Source: Opitutaceae bacterium (GTDB taxonomy: Bacteria; Verrucomicrobiota; Verrucomicrobiia; Opitutales; Opitutaceae). Taken from it: a DNA stretch of 64,000 bases. The position numbers and the translations under genes were made by a program. Location of the stretch: assembly GCA_030693515.1 (NCBI GenBank), contig JAUYAK010000043.1:1-64000 (forward strand). Reading direction: 5' to 3'. Every line of letters starts with the position of its first letter. Position 1 is the first letter of the stretch. Positions 18,454 to 29,294 of this stretch are shown piece by piece. The notes beneath the pieces are model-generated. The model was given only the letters and a program-made list of their open reading frames with translations, did no database searches and had not been told where the DNA came from.

Positions 18454-18909
18454 TCACTCGCCCGGTTTTTTGGTGCACTGCGGCTGCGCGCCTTCAGGCA
18501 ACGGCGGGATGCCGCCCTCGCCGGCTTTCGGCAGCGTGCCGTTCAGCTCCTGCCGCCAGTGCGCGACGTCGCCGCCCGGGCAATAGACATAAATCATGTG
18601 CATCGGCTCGTCGCCGGTGTTGGTGAGTTGGTGAAACAGCGTCGGCGGCATGAAGACCGCCTGCCCTGCCTTGATCGGGCTGCGCTCGGTGCCGACGCAG
18701 ATTTCACCCTCACCCTGCACGATGAAGTAAACCTCCTCCTGCTCCTGATTGTGCCACGGAACCTGGCCGCCCTTCGGCTCCAAAATGGAATAGCCCATCG
18801 AGAACCCTTTGGCGGCAATCGGCTGCCCAAGTTGCCCGACGAGTCCGCGCCCCCAACGGCGCGCAGGGAAAGTTCCACCCGGAAGTTTGGCGAGATCGGC
18901 GATAATCAT
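18454..18909 (-). CDS. Cupin domain-containing protein
   Basis: PWHNQEQEEVYFIVQGEGEICVGTERSPIKAGQAVFMPPTLFHQLTNTGDEPMHMIYVY. Confidence 0.9.
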   Translation of the reverse strand: MIIADLAKLPGGTFPARRWGRGLVGQLGQPIAAKGFSMGYSILEPKGGQVPWHNQEQEEVYFIVQGEGEICVGTERSPIKAGQAVFMPPTLFHQLTNTGDEPMHMIYVYCPGGDVAHWRQELNGTLPKAGEGGIPPLPEGAQPQCTKKPGE

Positions 18910-18966
18910 ATGGCACCGCATTACGCGGCGTTTACCCCGCGCGACGATAAAAAATTTTCTCCCTGC

Positions 18967-21108
18967 TCAAAATGGCGCACCCACCGAGATCTGCCAGGTT
19001 CCGCCGGGATCGCCCGCGCGCGGATTCAGGTTTCGTCCATACTCCACCCGAATCGGCCCGATCAGCGTCTGATAACGCACCCCCAGCCCCGCCGTGTAGA
19101 GGCGTTCGCCACCCCAGGGGTAGTTGCGGAGCTGCGCCGCCGTCGCCAGTGCATCACCGAAGACCACGGCCGTCCATTTCCCGAATAACGCCTGCTCCAG
19201 CTCGAGGTTCGCGAGCCCGTAGCTCTTCGCGCCGATGAAGCGCCCGTCCGCCCCACGCGGCGACGCTTCGCCGTCCCGATAGCCGCGGATGCTGCTCCCG
19301 CCGCCCGGAAAAAAACGCTTGTTCACCGGCAGCAGCCGATCGCTGGTCCCCCACGTTGTGATGACGCCGTGCGTCACCGCCGCATGCACCCAGCGGCCCG
19401 CGCCCCAGGGGGTGTGATACGCACCGCCGCCCTCGAAGCGCTGAAACTCCGCACTGCCGCCGAGCCCACGGCTCGCCGCCTCGACCTGCGCAAACCAGCG
19501 GTAGCCGCGCCGCGGTCGCAGCGGATTGTCGCGCCGGTCGCGCGTCAGCCCCACGTCGAGGCTGGCGACCGTGACCTGCTTGTCGTCCACCGCCCGCGTC
19601 GCCAGCTCGTTGTCGCGATTGCGCAGCGCCTGAAACGTGTAACCGGCGGTGGCGTGCGCACCGAGCCAGCGCACCGGCAAACTCACCGCCACGTTCGCAC
19701 CGTATTCCTGGCGGAGAAACGACAGCTCCTCGCGTTGCAATCCGAACACCCGCGCGGTGCCGTCGATCGATTCCCCGAAAATCTCGGGCACGGTGTAGGA
19801 ATAGTCGCCCCGGCTGCTCTTCATCGATTGGGCCAAAAGGAGGCGGGTCTGGTGCGCGCGCCCGAACAGATTGAACTGCCGCAGCTCCACCGCCCCGCGC
19901 GCCTGCTCGTAGCTGCCGTAGCCGAACAGCAGGTTCGTCTCCAGTGTCCGCCCTTCGCGCACGGTGAACACGGGGCTGCGCACGGGTCCGTCCGGCGGAT
20001 CGTAGCGCAACGCCACTTTCTCGAACACGCCGAGGCGCGCCAGCCGGAACCTCGCCTGATCGATTTCCAGCGGGTTGAGCAGCTGGTCGGGTTGCGCGTG
20101 CACCCGCCGCCGCAGCACGGCTTCGTGCATGTGCTCCGCGCCTTCGAACCGCACCTCGCCGAGCCGCACCCGTTCGCCTGGCTCCACCCGCAGCGTCACG
20201 GTCGCGTCCTTTCGCCCATCGCGCGCCGGTCCCGCCGTGCGCGTCGCCTGCACGCGCACATCCGCATAGCCTTGCGCAAAAAAGGCCTTTCTCACTTCGC
20301 CCGCCAGGCTCTGCTGCACCACCTCGGTCCACAGCTTGCCGGAAAATTTCTCCAAACCTTCCACCATCACGCCCGTGGCCTCCGCTCCCTCGATCCGCAC
20401 CGCGCCCACCTGCCACCGCGCACCTTCCGCCACCACCACTGCGATCACGACCTCTCCGGTGCGCTCATCGACAGCCACATCGCTGGCGCGGACTTCCGCC
20501 TCGGCATAACCGAGCTGGCGCAACTCCGCCTGCAGCCCATCCAGGGCCCGCGACAACCGCGCCGGCGTATAGGCGCGGGCCGCCTTCCCGGAAAAGAGCG
20601 CCGAGTCGCCCGCAAAAAAACTCCGGGCGACGTTTTCCTTCAGCGCGTCCAGTCCCGCGAACGTCACGTCCCGCACAAAAAACCTCACGCCCCGCTTCAC
20701 GTTGAAACGCACCTCCCGCGCCGCCATCGTCCGAGGCACCGTCGCTGTCATCGTCTGGTCGAGCGTGATCGCTGTTTTTTTCCCGTCCGCTTCGATACAC
20801 TCCATGGCAATCACAGGTTTCAAAAAACCCTCCGCCTGCACCGCAGACATCAGTAGAAACATCGCGTCCTCCACCGCATTGGCCCGTAGCACCTCGCTCC
20901 GCTCGTCGCCGAGCAGCCGCTCCAACGAAGCCCTCAGCTCGCGGTCCCGCAGCCAACCCGTTCCTGCCACCGTCAACGTCGCCGGCGTGGGGCCTTTCGC
21001 GCCCGGCGTCGAGCATGCGGACATCGCTCCGGCGAACAAGCCCACCAGAGCTAGCCACAGGCCGAGGGCTGGCTTGCGCCTGCCGTATTGCTTGCACGTA
21101 TGCGTCAT
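18967..21108 (-). CDS. BamA/TamA family outer membrane protein with POTRA domains
   Basis: POTRA-like repeats, C-terminal Omp85 barrel with FFPGGGSSIRGYRDGE and terminal VGAPF; ATGA overlap with the upstream TamB-like gene. Confidence 0.88.
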   Translation of the reverse strand: MTHTCKQYGRRKPALGLWLALVGLFAGAMSACSTPGAKGPTPATLTVAGTGWLRDRELRASLERLLGDERSEVLRANAVEDAMFLLMSAVQAEGFLKPVIAMECIEADGKKTAITLDQTMTATVPRTMAAREVRFNVKRGVRFFVRDVTFAGLDALKENVARSFFAGDSALFSGKAARAYTPARLSRALDGLQAELRQLGYAEAEVRASDVAVDERTGEVVIAVVVAEGARWQVGAVRIEGAEATGVMVEGLEKFSGKLWTEVVQQSLAGEVRKAFFAQGYADVRVQATRTAGPARDGRKDATVTLRVEPGERVRLGEVRFEGAEHMHEAVLRRRVHAQPDQLLNPLEIDQARFRLARLGVFEKVALRYDPPDGPVRSPVFTVREGRTLETNLLFGYGSYEQARGAVELRQFNLFGRAHQTRLLLAQSMKSSRGDYSYTVPEIFGESIDGTARVFGLQREELSFLRQEYGANVAVSLPVRWLGAHATAGYTFQALRNRDNELATRAVDDKQVTVASLDVGLTRDRRDNPLRPRRGYRWFAQVEAASRGLGGSAEFQRFEGGGAYHTPWGAGRWVHAAVTHGVITTWGTSDRLLPVNKRFFPGGGSSIRGYRDGEASPRGADGRFIGAKSYGLANLELEQALFGKWTAVVFGDALATAAQLRNYPWGGERLYTAGLGVRYQTLIGPIRVEYGRNLNPRAGDPGGTWQISVGAPF

Positions 21109-24100
21109 TTTTTGTCCGACTCCTTCGTTCCACCCTTCGAGAATACCCGCCATTTCAGCCCGACGTTGAAATCGTCGAATTCGTCATACTCCCCCACGGC
21201 GGTCCACCGCTCGCTCAGCCGGTATTCGATGCCATAGGTCTCGCGCCCCTGCCGTGAAACATTCTCGCCGGTCGAGATGCTCAGCCGCTCGCTCGCGTCG
21301 CTGTCGCCCCCGAAGCTCGCGAGCAGGCTCTGCCCGAGAAAAGCCCCGAGCCGCGCCATCCTTTGCCGGTCCGAGGCGTTGAACTCGTCGTGCGGGGACT
21401 CGCCCGTCATCACCATCAGCAGCACCTGCCCCGACTCCAACGGCGGGCTCGACGAAAAAACCAGATTCGGCGCCGAGGCGGGCCCGCTCGCTTCCATGCG
21501 CAAATCGTAATTCATGCGGCGCACCGTGCCCACGAACCACACCTGCGGATCGACGCCCTGCTCCGGGGTCAGGCTCACCCGGCCCTCCTGCACCACAAAC
21601 GTCGCGAAGGGCAGCTTCACGGTCCCCTCGTCGATCGTCGCTTCGCCTCGCGCCAGCGGCTCGCCCAGCGTGCCGCTCAGTTGAAACCGGGCCGAGGCCA
21701 AGCCGTTGAACAACGCGGTGCGCAGTTTCAAAAACTTCTCGCCCTGCACCGCCACGTCGAGCCGCCACGCGTCGTAGGGCTCGGCCTCCACCGCAAAATA
21801 GGGCGGCGTCCGTGCCTTGGACCTCGCGCCGCCCGGCAACAGCGCCCGCAGATCCGACAGAAACAGGCTCTCGCGCAGGCGCACCGCCCCCGCGATCAAC
21901 GGCGGCCCGCTCGCGGGCGAGGTCAGCTTCAAATCCAGATCGCCGCGCACCAGCACCCCAGTCTGACGCACAAAAGGCAGGTTTTCCCCTTTTAACGCCA
22001 AATCGAATTTCAACCCGTCCACCATCGCGGCGGCATTCCCCTCCGCGACGACCGGCAGTTCCACGCTCCCGCTCAACGTCACCGTCTGTCCGCCGGTCTG
22101 CGCCGTCACCGAGCGCAATTCCATCTTGCGCCCGACCAGAGCGACCTCCGCGCTGATCTCCTGCAACACTCCGAGCGGCCCGAGTGGACGCGTGGCCGCA
22201 TCGCGGAGTCGCAGCATGCCGTCCAAGGCTCCGTTCCGGAAGCTGACGTCGACGGACAATCGGCCTTTCGGCGCCACGAACACCGGCAAGAAGCGCGCCA
22301 CGGCCGCCACATCCGCATCGGGCACTTCAATTTTCCCCTCCGCCCCGCCCTGCAGCGCCAGCATCGGCTTCGTCAAAAATTCGCGCCACTTCCCCTCCGC
22401 CACCGGCAGCCGCCCGCTCGCGCGCACCGCCTGGCCCTCGACGCTCAGCGAAAGCTTCTCCAACCGCACCCCGGCCTCGTCTCCGGTCAGCTCCATCGCC
22501 AGGGCCTCGATCGTAGGCATCGGCCGTTTGAAACGAGTCGCATCCGCCGCGACGCGCGCCGCCTTCACGCGCACCGTCCCCTTCGGCCGCGCCCACGTGC
22601 CCGTGACGTGCGCCTCCGCCTCCGGGTCCTTGAGTTCGAAACCGGTGAGACCTTGCAACTCCTGCCAGAAGGCGGCGCCCGCCTCCGTCGTCACGTCGAG
22701 CATGAGCGCTCCCTCCGGCTCAAGCTCCACGGGCTGCGCCGCGCCCGGACTCAAACGCAGCGGAATCCTTCCGACGACTTTAACGACGCTCTTCTCCGCC
22801 TCGATGACGCTCAGCTCCTCGATGCGGACCCCACTCTTGTCGCCCTGTGCCGTCGCGGCGATGATCGCCGACTTTCCATCGCCCAGTTCGATCGCCGCCT
22901 TCGTTTTCAGGGAAAAAATCATCGGCCCGCGATCCCACGCGCCTTTGGCCTCCAGTGAGGACACCTTCCACGCCGGCCCGGACCACAGCTCCAGATCGTC
23001 CAACCAAGCGGAGGAAAAGTTTCGCACCGACATTTCCACCCGGCCGGTCTCTCCCCACGAGAGGGCCGCCTCGACCGCGCCTTCCGGCCCCGCCAGATGC
23101 AGCGCCTCCACCGCGAGGGCCGGCCGCCACCGGAGCATTGCGGGCTCTTTTAACTGCAACCGCATGTCGTCCCCTTGGACCAGCTCCAGTTTCGTCAGCC
23201 GCGCGGATTGCCCGCTCGACGCCCCTTCCGCCGTGATCGTCGTCGCACCCGCCTTTGCCACTAGGCGTATCGATTCCATCGTCGAGCCGCTACCTGCCCA
23301 AGTCAGGGCAAGCCCGAGCGGCTTCAGCGCCCGAAATGTCACCTTCTCGGCCTGCGCTTGCCCGGCATGCTTCAAACCCATCGGTGCTCCAGTTGCCTCG
23401 GCCTTGAGCGTGATTGACTCGAACTCCACGTCCGCCGGCACCCAGCGCGCCACCGTCGCGCGCCGAATCGTTCCCTCGGCCGCGGCATCGAAAATCTCTT
23501 TCGTCGAAAAATCCCACCCACCTCGCCAAGTGAGTTTCTCACCTGTGGTCCCCGCGAGCGTGCCCTCACTGACCTTCACGCGCGGCCAGTCGAATTGTCC
23601 CTTCGCCTCGACCAGCGAGGCCGCCCAATCCGCCGCCGCCACATCGCGCCCCGTCAGTCGAAATTCCACCACGGGTGCTTGTCCGAGGCTTGAGACCCAC
23701 CGCGCCTCGCCGCTCACCGCGCCCTTGGCCGTAAACCAGGGTTGTTTCTCCAAGTCCGCCTCCAGGGAAAACCGCGCGCCGCTCTGCCGGAATTTTCCAC
23801 TGCGCTCCACCGTCACGGGCTCGGTCAGTCGTGCGACGATGCCCGGCAAATCTGCGTTCAGCGATTCCACGGTGAACGCCTCCGCATCGCCTTGGCCGCG
23901 CAATGTCACCTCGAGCGGCGGCACCGTTTTTCCACTCACGGGTTCACCCTTGGCCACGAAATCCGCCACGAGCTTCTCCCCCCGCCACTCGATTTTCCCG
24001 CGACCGCGCACCGCCTCATACGCCGCCCCGAGCTTCAATTTCTCGCCGGGCACATTCCAATCCTCCGCCTGCAACACCACCTCGGCCGGCAGCCAGCCGC

Positions 24101-24764
24101 GCTCGTCAAAGCGCGCGTTCAGCTCGGCCCGCTGGCCCCACCATGTCAGTTCACCTTTCACGTCTGCACCCCGTCCCACCAGCGTCGCCCCGCCGTCCGT
24201 CGCACGTGCCTCGACCCGCAGCGCATCCGGCGCAAACGCGACCGACACATCCGCCTTGAATTCATGAAACGCGAGCGCCTTCACCGCCAGCGTGCGCTCC
24301 GCCCAAAGCGCCGCCCCGCACGTCAGCTCGCCGCCCGGCCACCGCACCACACCCGCTTCCGCCGAGACCCGCGGCGCCCAGCGCGCAAGCTGCGCCGCGA
24401 TTTTTTCCAACGTGGCGCGCAGCGGCATCCATCCGCGATTCGCCGGGTTCACGGGAACGTCGGCTTTGCGTTCCGCCACGTCGACGGTCCACTGCCCCAC
24501 GACCACCTGGCCGCGCCGCCACCAGGCCACGAGCGGCGTGTCCGCCTCGATCCGCGATGCCGTCACACGGACGCCCGGCACTTTCAGCTCCGCCCCATGC
24601 AGGGCGAACCGGGTATAGCCAATCCGCTCGTAGCGCGCAAACGTCAGCCCGCGCGAGGCGCCCGCCCCGCCCAGCGCCGCGCCCAGCCACCACGGCAGCG
24701 TCGCCGCGCCCAGCATGAGCACGGCCACCGCAATGGATAAAATAATGAGAAGACGGCGGCGCAT
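21105..24764 (-). CDS. Translocation/assembly module TamB domain-containing protein
   Basis: N-terminal TM anchor, very long beta-rich protein, C-terminal TamB-like region (ARGEATIDEGTVKLPFATFVVQEGRVSLTPEQGVDPQVWF...LLMVMTGESP). Confidence 0.88.
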   Translation of the reverse strand: MRRRLLIILSIAVAVLMLGAATLPWWLGAALGGAGASRGLTFARYERIGYTRFALHGAELKVPGVRVTASRIEADTPLVAWWRRGQVVVGQWTVDVAERKADVPVNPANRGWMPLRATLEKIAAQLARWAPRVSAEAGVVRWPGGELTCGAALWAERTLAVKALAFHEFKADVSVAFAPDALRVEARATDGGATLVGRGADVKGELTWWGQRAELNARFDERGWLPAEVVLQAEDWNVPGEKLKLGAAYEAVRGRGKIEWRGEKLVADFVAKGEPVSGKTVPPLEVTLRGQGDAEAFTVESLNADLPGIVARLTEPVTVERSGKFRQSGARFSLEADLEKQPWFTAKGAVSGEARWVSSLGQAPVVEFRLTGRDVAAADWAASLVEAKGQFDWPRVKVSEGTLAGTTGEKLTWRGGWDFSTKEIFDAAAEGTIRRATVARWVPADVEFESITLKAEATGAPMGLKHAGQAQAEKVTFRALKPLGLALTWAGSGSTMESIRLVAKAGATTITAEGASSGQSARLTKLELVQGDDMRLQLKEPAMLRWRPALAVEALHLAGPEGAVEAALSWGETGRVEMSVRNFSSAWLDDLELWSGPAWKVSSLEAKGAWDRGPMIFSLKTKAAIELGDGKSAIIAATAQGDKSGVRIEELSVIEAEKSVVKVVGRIPLRLSPGAAQPVELEPEGALMLDVTTEAGAAFWQELQGLTGFELKDPEAEAHVTGTWARPKGTVRVKAARVAADATRFKRPMPTIEALAMELTGDEAGVRLEKLSLSVEGQAVRASGRLPVAEGKWREFLTKPMLALQGGAEGKIEVPDADVAAVARFLPVFVAPKGRLSVDVSFRNGALDGMLRLRDAATRPLGPLGVLQEISAEVALVGRKMELRSVTAQTGGQTVTLSGSVELPVVAEGNAAAMVDGLKFDLALKGENLPFVRQTGVLVRGDLDLKLTSPASGPPLIAGAVRLRESLFLSDLRALLPGGARSKARTPPYFAVEAEPYDAWRLDVAVQGEKFLKLRTALFNGLASARFQLSGTLGEPLARGEATIDEGTVKLPFATFVVQEGRVSLTPEQGVDPQVWFVGTVRRMNYDLRMEASGPASAPNLVFSSSPPLESGQVLLMVMTGESPHDEFNASDRQRMARLGAFLGQSLLASFGGDSDASERLSISTGENVSRQGRETYGIEYRLSERWTAVGEYDEFDDFNVGLKWRVFSKGGTKESDKK

Positions 24765-24793
24765 ATTTGAGACCGGTCCGACCGCCGTCGCAC

Positions 24794-26851
24794 TCAGGCG
24801 GCCGGAGCCAAACCGTTGCGCCGCAGCAGTGCGTTGATGTCGGGATCCCGACCCATGAACGCGCGATACAGTTCCGCGGGTTCAAGTGAATTGCCCCGGC
24901 TCAGCACCTTTTCCACGAATTCCGCGCCCACGACCGCGCTGAAAATCCCTTCCCGCTTGAAGCGCGTGAACGCATCCGCGTCGAGCACCTCGGCCCACTT
25001 GTAGGAATAGTAGCCGGCCGCGTAGCCCACCGGATCGGAGAAGATATGGTTAAACCGCTTCACGAGCGTCGGCGCCGGCGGTTCGGTCGGGATGAGACAA
25101 TCCGCGATCACCGCGCGAGCCAGCGGCTCGATATCCGCCGCGGCGGCAAAGTCCGCCGTCCGCATATGCAGCAGCAAATCCATCTTCGCCAGCGCGACCT
25201 GCCGCATCGTGGCGCAGGCCGAGCGGAAATTTTTCGCCGCCGTCATCTTCGCGAAAATCTCCTCCGGTATTGGCGCGCCGGTTTCGTGATGCCGCGCAAA
25301 CAGATCGAGGCTCGCGCGCTCCCAGGTCCAGTTCTCCATGATCTGCGAGGGCAGCTCGACGAAATCCCATGCGACGTTCACGCCGTTGAGCGACTTGATC
25401 TCCACTTCGCCGAGGAGGTGGTGCAGCAGGTGGCCGAACTCGTGAAACACCGTCTCGACCTCGCGATGCGTGAGCAGCGCGGGCTTGCCTCCGGCCGGCG
25501 GCGTCATGTTGCCGCACATCAAGCCGAGGTGCGGCGCGCGGGTGCCGTCGGGCCTGGGTCCACCCGTGATCAGATAATTCATCCACGCGCCTCCGCGTTT
25601 CGCTTCGCGCGGATGCCAGTCGGCGTAAAATGAACCGACGTGCCGGTCGCGCGCATCATGCACCTCGTAGAACTTCACCTCGGGATGCCACCCCTCGACT
25701 TCGCCCGCGGGGCGCTCGGCCACGCGGAGGCCGAAGATTTTCCCCACGAGCTCAAACATTCCCGCGATCACACGGTCCATCGGAAAATAGGGGCGCAACG
25801 CCTCCTCGTCGAAAGCGTAGCGCGCCCGCCGCAGTTTCTCCGCCCAAAACATGATCTCCCAAGGCGCGAGCGGTTCGATCGCACGACCGGTTTCCTGAGC
25901 CTTGAAGGCTTCCAGTTCGCGGCACTCGCGCGCGAAGGCCGTGGTGCAGCGACGCTGAAAATCCTCCACAAAAGCGAGCGCCTGCGCGCCGCTCCGCGCC
26001 ATGCGCCGCTCCAGCACCACGTCGGCAAAATGCGGCTGCCCCAGCAGGGCGGCCTTTTCCGCGCGCAGGGTGAGGATGCGGCCGATGAGCGCCGTGTTGT
26101 CATGCGGCGTCTGCGCGCCGACCGCCGCGCTCGCCGTCCACATCTCGCGGCGCAACGCGTCGTCTTCGAGATAGGTCATGAAGGGCTCGATCGAGGGCTG
26201 ATGCAGGGTAAAGCGCCAGCCGGCGATGCCCTTTTTGGCCGCCGAGGAGAGCGCACCACCCTTGGCCAGCGGGGGCAGGCCGGCGAGGCGCGCCTCGTCG
26301 GTCACGACGAGCTGCCAGGCGTTGGTGGCATCGAGCACGTGCTCGGAATACTTCTGCGTGGCCTGTGCCAGCTCGCTCTGCAGGGCCTCGAGGCGCGCGC
26401 GTTTCTCCGCCGGCAGATCCGCGCCCGCCTGGCGAAAATCCTTCACCGTCTCCTCAAGGAACCGCCGTCGGATGCCGGTGAGGTGCGCCGCGGCCGGCGA
26501 CTCGGCAAAGGCTTTCAGTCGCGCCCACAGCGCCACATTCAGCGGGATCGCGGCGTAAAACGCCGACACGCGCGGCAGCATGGCATTGTGCGCGTCGCGC
26601 AACGCGGGCGCGTCGGCAACGGACTGGAGATGCGTGACCTTGCCCCACGCCTGGGTCAGCTCCTCGGTCGCATCCTCGAGCGCGAGGAATGTGTTTTCAA
26701 ACGTCGCCTCGCCCGCCGCGCCCGTCGCGATGGCATCGATGGTCGCCTGCGCCCGGGTCAGCGCCGACTCGATGGCCGGTGCGATCAGATCGGGCGTGAG
26801 CACCGACCAGCGGATGTGAAACACGGGATCGAGGAATGGATTTTCGGCCAT
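24794..26851 (-). CDS. M3 family metallopeptidase (oligopeptidase A-like)
   Basis: HExxH motif TVFHEFGHLLHHLLG; GSFYADWHPREAKRGGAWMN. Start moved to MAENPFLDP. Confidence 0.93.
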   Translation of the reverse strand: MAENPFLDPVFHIRWSVLTPDLIAPAIESALTRAQATIDAIATGAAGEATFENTFLALEDATEELTQAWGKVTHLQSVADAPALRDAHNAMLPRVSAFYAAIPLNVALWARLKAFAESPAAAHLTGIRRRFLEETVKDFRQAGADLPAEKRARLEALQSELAQATQKYSEHVLDATNAWQLVVTDEARLAGLPPLAKGGALSSAAKKGIAGWRFTLHQPSIEPFMTYLEDDALRREMWTASAAVGAQTPHDNTALIGRILTLRAEKAALLGQPHFADVVLERRMARSGAQALAFVEDFQRRCTTAFARECRELEAFKAQETGRAIEPLAPWEIMFWAEKLRRARYAFDEEALRPYFPMDRVIAGMFELVGKIFGLRVAERPAGEVEGWHPEVKFYEVHDARDRHVGSFYADWHPREAKRGGAWMNYLITGGPRPDGTRAPHLGLMCGNMTPPAGGKPALLTHREVETVFHEFGHLLHHLLGEVEIKSLNGVNVAWDFVELPSQIMENWTWERASLDLFARHHETGAPIPEEIFAKMTAAKNFRSACATMRQVALAKMDLLLHMRTADFAAAADIEPLARAVIADCLIPTEPPAPTLVKRFNHIFSDPVGYAAGYYSYKWAEVLDADAFTRFKREGIFSAVVGAEFVEKVLSRGNSLEPAELYRAFMGRDPDINALLRRNGLAPAA

Positions 26852-26905
26852 GCGAGGCGCAAAGACCCAAGCACCGCCGCCAAAGTCAAACCGCAAACCC
26901 GTCGC

Positions 26906-28738
26906 TCACCACGCGTGGCTGATCGTCGCCGAAAGCTGGCGACGCGCGGCCGGCACCGCGGGCACGTCTTGAAACGCTTCGTTCCAAAGATTGTCCGCCT
27001 GGACCGCGAATTCCGCGCCCGGCCAGATCTTCGGGCGGAAAGCGAGGGCCAGCGAACTGGCGACGGCCCGCCGTCCGCCCACCGTCCGCAGGAGGTTGGC
27101 CGCCTGCACGCGGGCGACGTTGTCCATGCGCAGCTCGAAGCCGCCGCCCAGCCGCGCCGTGATGGCGGCGGTCAGGCGGTGCTTCGCGTAGTTCAACGCG
27201 TAGAAACTGGCGTCAACCGCCGCGCCACGGTAGTCGGCGTCCTTCGCCAGCCCCGTGTAGCCCACGACCAAATCGACGTAAGCCCAGCTGCGACGTGCGA
27301 CGAATTCCAGGCCCGCCACGTCGATATCGACGGGATTGGCCGCCCGGGCCGTCACCCCGCGGCGAAACGTCCAGTCCACCAGCCCGTCGTCGCGCCGCCA
27401 GAAGAGCGCGCCCTCGACCGTCCAGCCGGCGAAGAGACCGTTCGCGCCCAGTTCCAGGGCGTGGCTGCGTTGGCGCCCGAGGTTGGGGTTGCCGCGGAAG
27501 AGTCCCGCCGCGGGATTGGAATTCAGCGCCGTGTAAGTCGGCACTTGCGACGTCTTCGCATAGCTGAGGTGGAGACGGCGCAGCTCGCCGCGGGGAAATT
27601 CGCGCGCCAGCTCCACCACCGGGGCGAAGGTCCCGCCGTCGCGGTTGGTGTCGTCGTGCGCCAGGCCGGCCTTGAGGCTCGTGCGCACCCCCGCGGGGTC
27701 CGTCCACGTCTTCTCGGGCACCATCGCCAGCTTGGTAAAGGTCCGTTCGCGATAGCGGCCAAACGTCAGCGAGGTCGAGCGCAGCTCGTCCCGCTGCACT
27801 TCGCCGCGAAGATTCAGCGCCCACTCGCCGATCTCCCAGCGGCCGCTCGCGGCCGCGCCCTGCGTCCAGCTCGTGTGCTGAAACGGATGCACCGGCCCCA
27901 GCGGGGCGAAGCGGTTGAAGGCGTAGTCGTCCTTGTGGCGCCGGTGGAAAGCGCCCGCCTCGAAAAACTGCCCGGACCCAAGTTCGGCGCGGTGATTGAG
28001 CGCGACCAGCACCGTCTGGAGTCGCTCGGTTTCGTTGGAGTTGAAGGGGGTGTAGAGATTGGGCCACCCAAAGAACTTCGCCTGATACCCCGCGAACAGA
28101 TCTGTCTGCGACGTGGCCTCGGCGCGCTGCAGACGCACGTTCACCCGATCGAACTCGTGCTCGCCGAAGCGCACCACGCCGTCCGACTCCGAATGCGCCA
28201 CCGCCACATCGGCGCCGAAACGCGGTGCGCCGGAGCCGCCCGCCGTGGTCGCGTAGCCTTGGTAAAGCTCCGCGCGGCGCAGCCCAAACTCGCCCGCGCC
28301 CACCATCGCCGCACCCGCGGTGCGCACCGGCCGCCAGCCATAGCCGATCGCGCCCACCGTGGCATTGCTCGCGCCGAGCGCGAGTGCCGCGCCGGTGCGC
28401 ACCGCTGGGGCCGTGAGCAGCGCCGGGGCAATGGGGATTTCCGCGGCGTAGTGCCCCGTCTGGGGATCGAGCAGCGAAACGGCGCCGACCTGGAACCCCG
28501 TATTCTCGAAAATCCCGCCGCGGATTGTCACATCGGCCTGCGCTTCGGCGAGATTACGCCCTTGGATGTCAACCCGGGGCTCGTAGCGCAGGGCCGACAC
28601 CGGCATCGCAAACGTGCCCGCCGGCGTCTGGTTCGCCACGCGCGGGGAATAGACCGTCACCTCCGGGAGGCTGACGGTTCCCTGCGCGTGCAGCGCAACG
28701 GAGGCGAGCAAGAGAGCGGAGGCCGCATGGAATTTCAT
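26906..28738 (-). CDS. TonB-dependent receptor
   Basis: Signal peptide, plug-like GRNLAEAQADVTIRGGIFENTGFQVG, long beta barrel; C-terminal ATISHAW. Confidence 0.85.
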   Translation of the reverse strand: MKFHAASALLLASVALHAQGTVSLPEVTVYSPRVANQTPAGTFAMPVSALRYEPRVDIQGRNLAEAQADVTIRGGIFENTGFQVGAVSLLDPQTGHYAAEIPIAPALLTAPAVRTGAALALGASNATVGAIGYGWRPVRTAGAAMVGAGEFGLRRAELYQGYATTAGGSGAPRFGADVAVAHSESDGVVRFGEHEFDRVNVRLQRAEATSQTDLFAGYQAKFFGWPNLYTPFNSNETERLQTVLVALNHRAELGSGQFFEAGAFHRRHKDDYAFNRFAPLGPVHPFQHTSWTQGAAASGRWEIGEWALNLRGEVQRDELRSTSLTFGRYRERTFTKLAMVPEKTWTDPAGVRTSLKAGLAHDDTNRDGGTFAPVVELAREFPRGELRRLHLSYAKTSQVPTYTALNSNPAAGLFRGNPNLGRQRSHALELGANGLFAGWTVEGALFWRRDDGLVDWTFRRGVTARAANPVDIDVAGLEFVARRSWAYVDLVVGYTGLAKDADYRGAAVDASFYALNYAKHRLTAAITARLGGGFELRMDNVARVQAANLLRTVGGRRAVASSLALAFRPKIWPGAEFAVQADNLWNEAFQDVPAVPAARRQLSATISHAW

Positions 28739-28830
28739 CGCCGCCGGGGTAGCAGGCACTGCGACAAAAACAAGCCTCTGTTTATGGAGACTTACGGTTC
28801 TAGTTAACAATGCCGCCGACACTCAAATGA

Positions 28831-28854
28831 AAAACCCCGGCACTGGGCCGGGGC
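28831..28854 (-). terminator. Rho-independent terminator of the ferredoxin gene
   Basis: Minus strand AGCCCCGGCCCAGTGCCGGGGTTTTT. Confidence 0.75.
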
Positions 28855-28889
28855 TGGCAAGCGGAAGAATGAGTCAGCGCAGCGACCGC

Positions 28890-29126
28890 TCAGGCATCGC
28901 CATCGTTGCCAATGGCCTCGACCGGGCAGCCCTCAAGCGCCTCCATGCATTGGGCGATGTCCTCCTCAGTCGTCGGCTGCTTGTGCACAAACGAATAGCC
29001 GCCCTCGTCATGGCGCGTGAAAAAATTCGGGGCGGTCTCGCGGCAGAGGTCACAGTCGATGCACTGCTGATCGACGTAGAATTTGCCGCCTGCGTTCTGG
29101 TCCCATTTGTCTGCTTTGTTCGCCAT
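28890..29126 (-). CDS. 4Fe-4S ferredoxin
   Basis: CIDCDLCRETAPNFF...CMEALEGCPVEAI. Start moved to MANKADKW. Confidence 0.9.
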   Translation of the reverse strand: MANKADKWDQNAGGKFYVDQQCIDCDLCRETAPNFFTRHDEGGYSFVHKQPTTEEDIAQCMEALEGCPVEAIGNDGDA

Positions 29127-29294
29127 AGGAGGAGTTAAGGATGTTGGGACAAAGCGATGCCAGCGCAGCGTGTCAAGCGGGCACCCAAACCATCTCAAAA
29201 AACAGTAGCGCCGCCCGCCGCTGCTCCCCTTGCAAAAGAGAGGAATTCATGGTGGCGGCTTGTCTTCGGTCGGCCTGCCGCTACGCTCCCGTCA

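Noticed and set aside
22126-24267. 713-aa plus-strand ORF
   Set aside because: Antisense to the TamB-like gene; Ser/Pro/Arg-rich composition with no recognisable domain.
25640-28807. 1055-aa plus-strand ORF
   Set aside because: Antisense to M3 peptidase and TonB receptor genes; Arg/His/Gly-rich shadow ORF typical of GC-rich DNA.
29230-29290. Additional GTAGCGGC-headed repeat copy (minus strand GTAGCGGCAGGCCGACC...GCCGCCACC)
   Set aside because: Only the head matches the other copies and no convincing hairpin is formed; could be a degenerate copy but not supportable.
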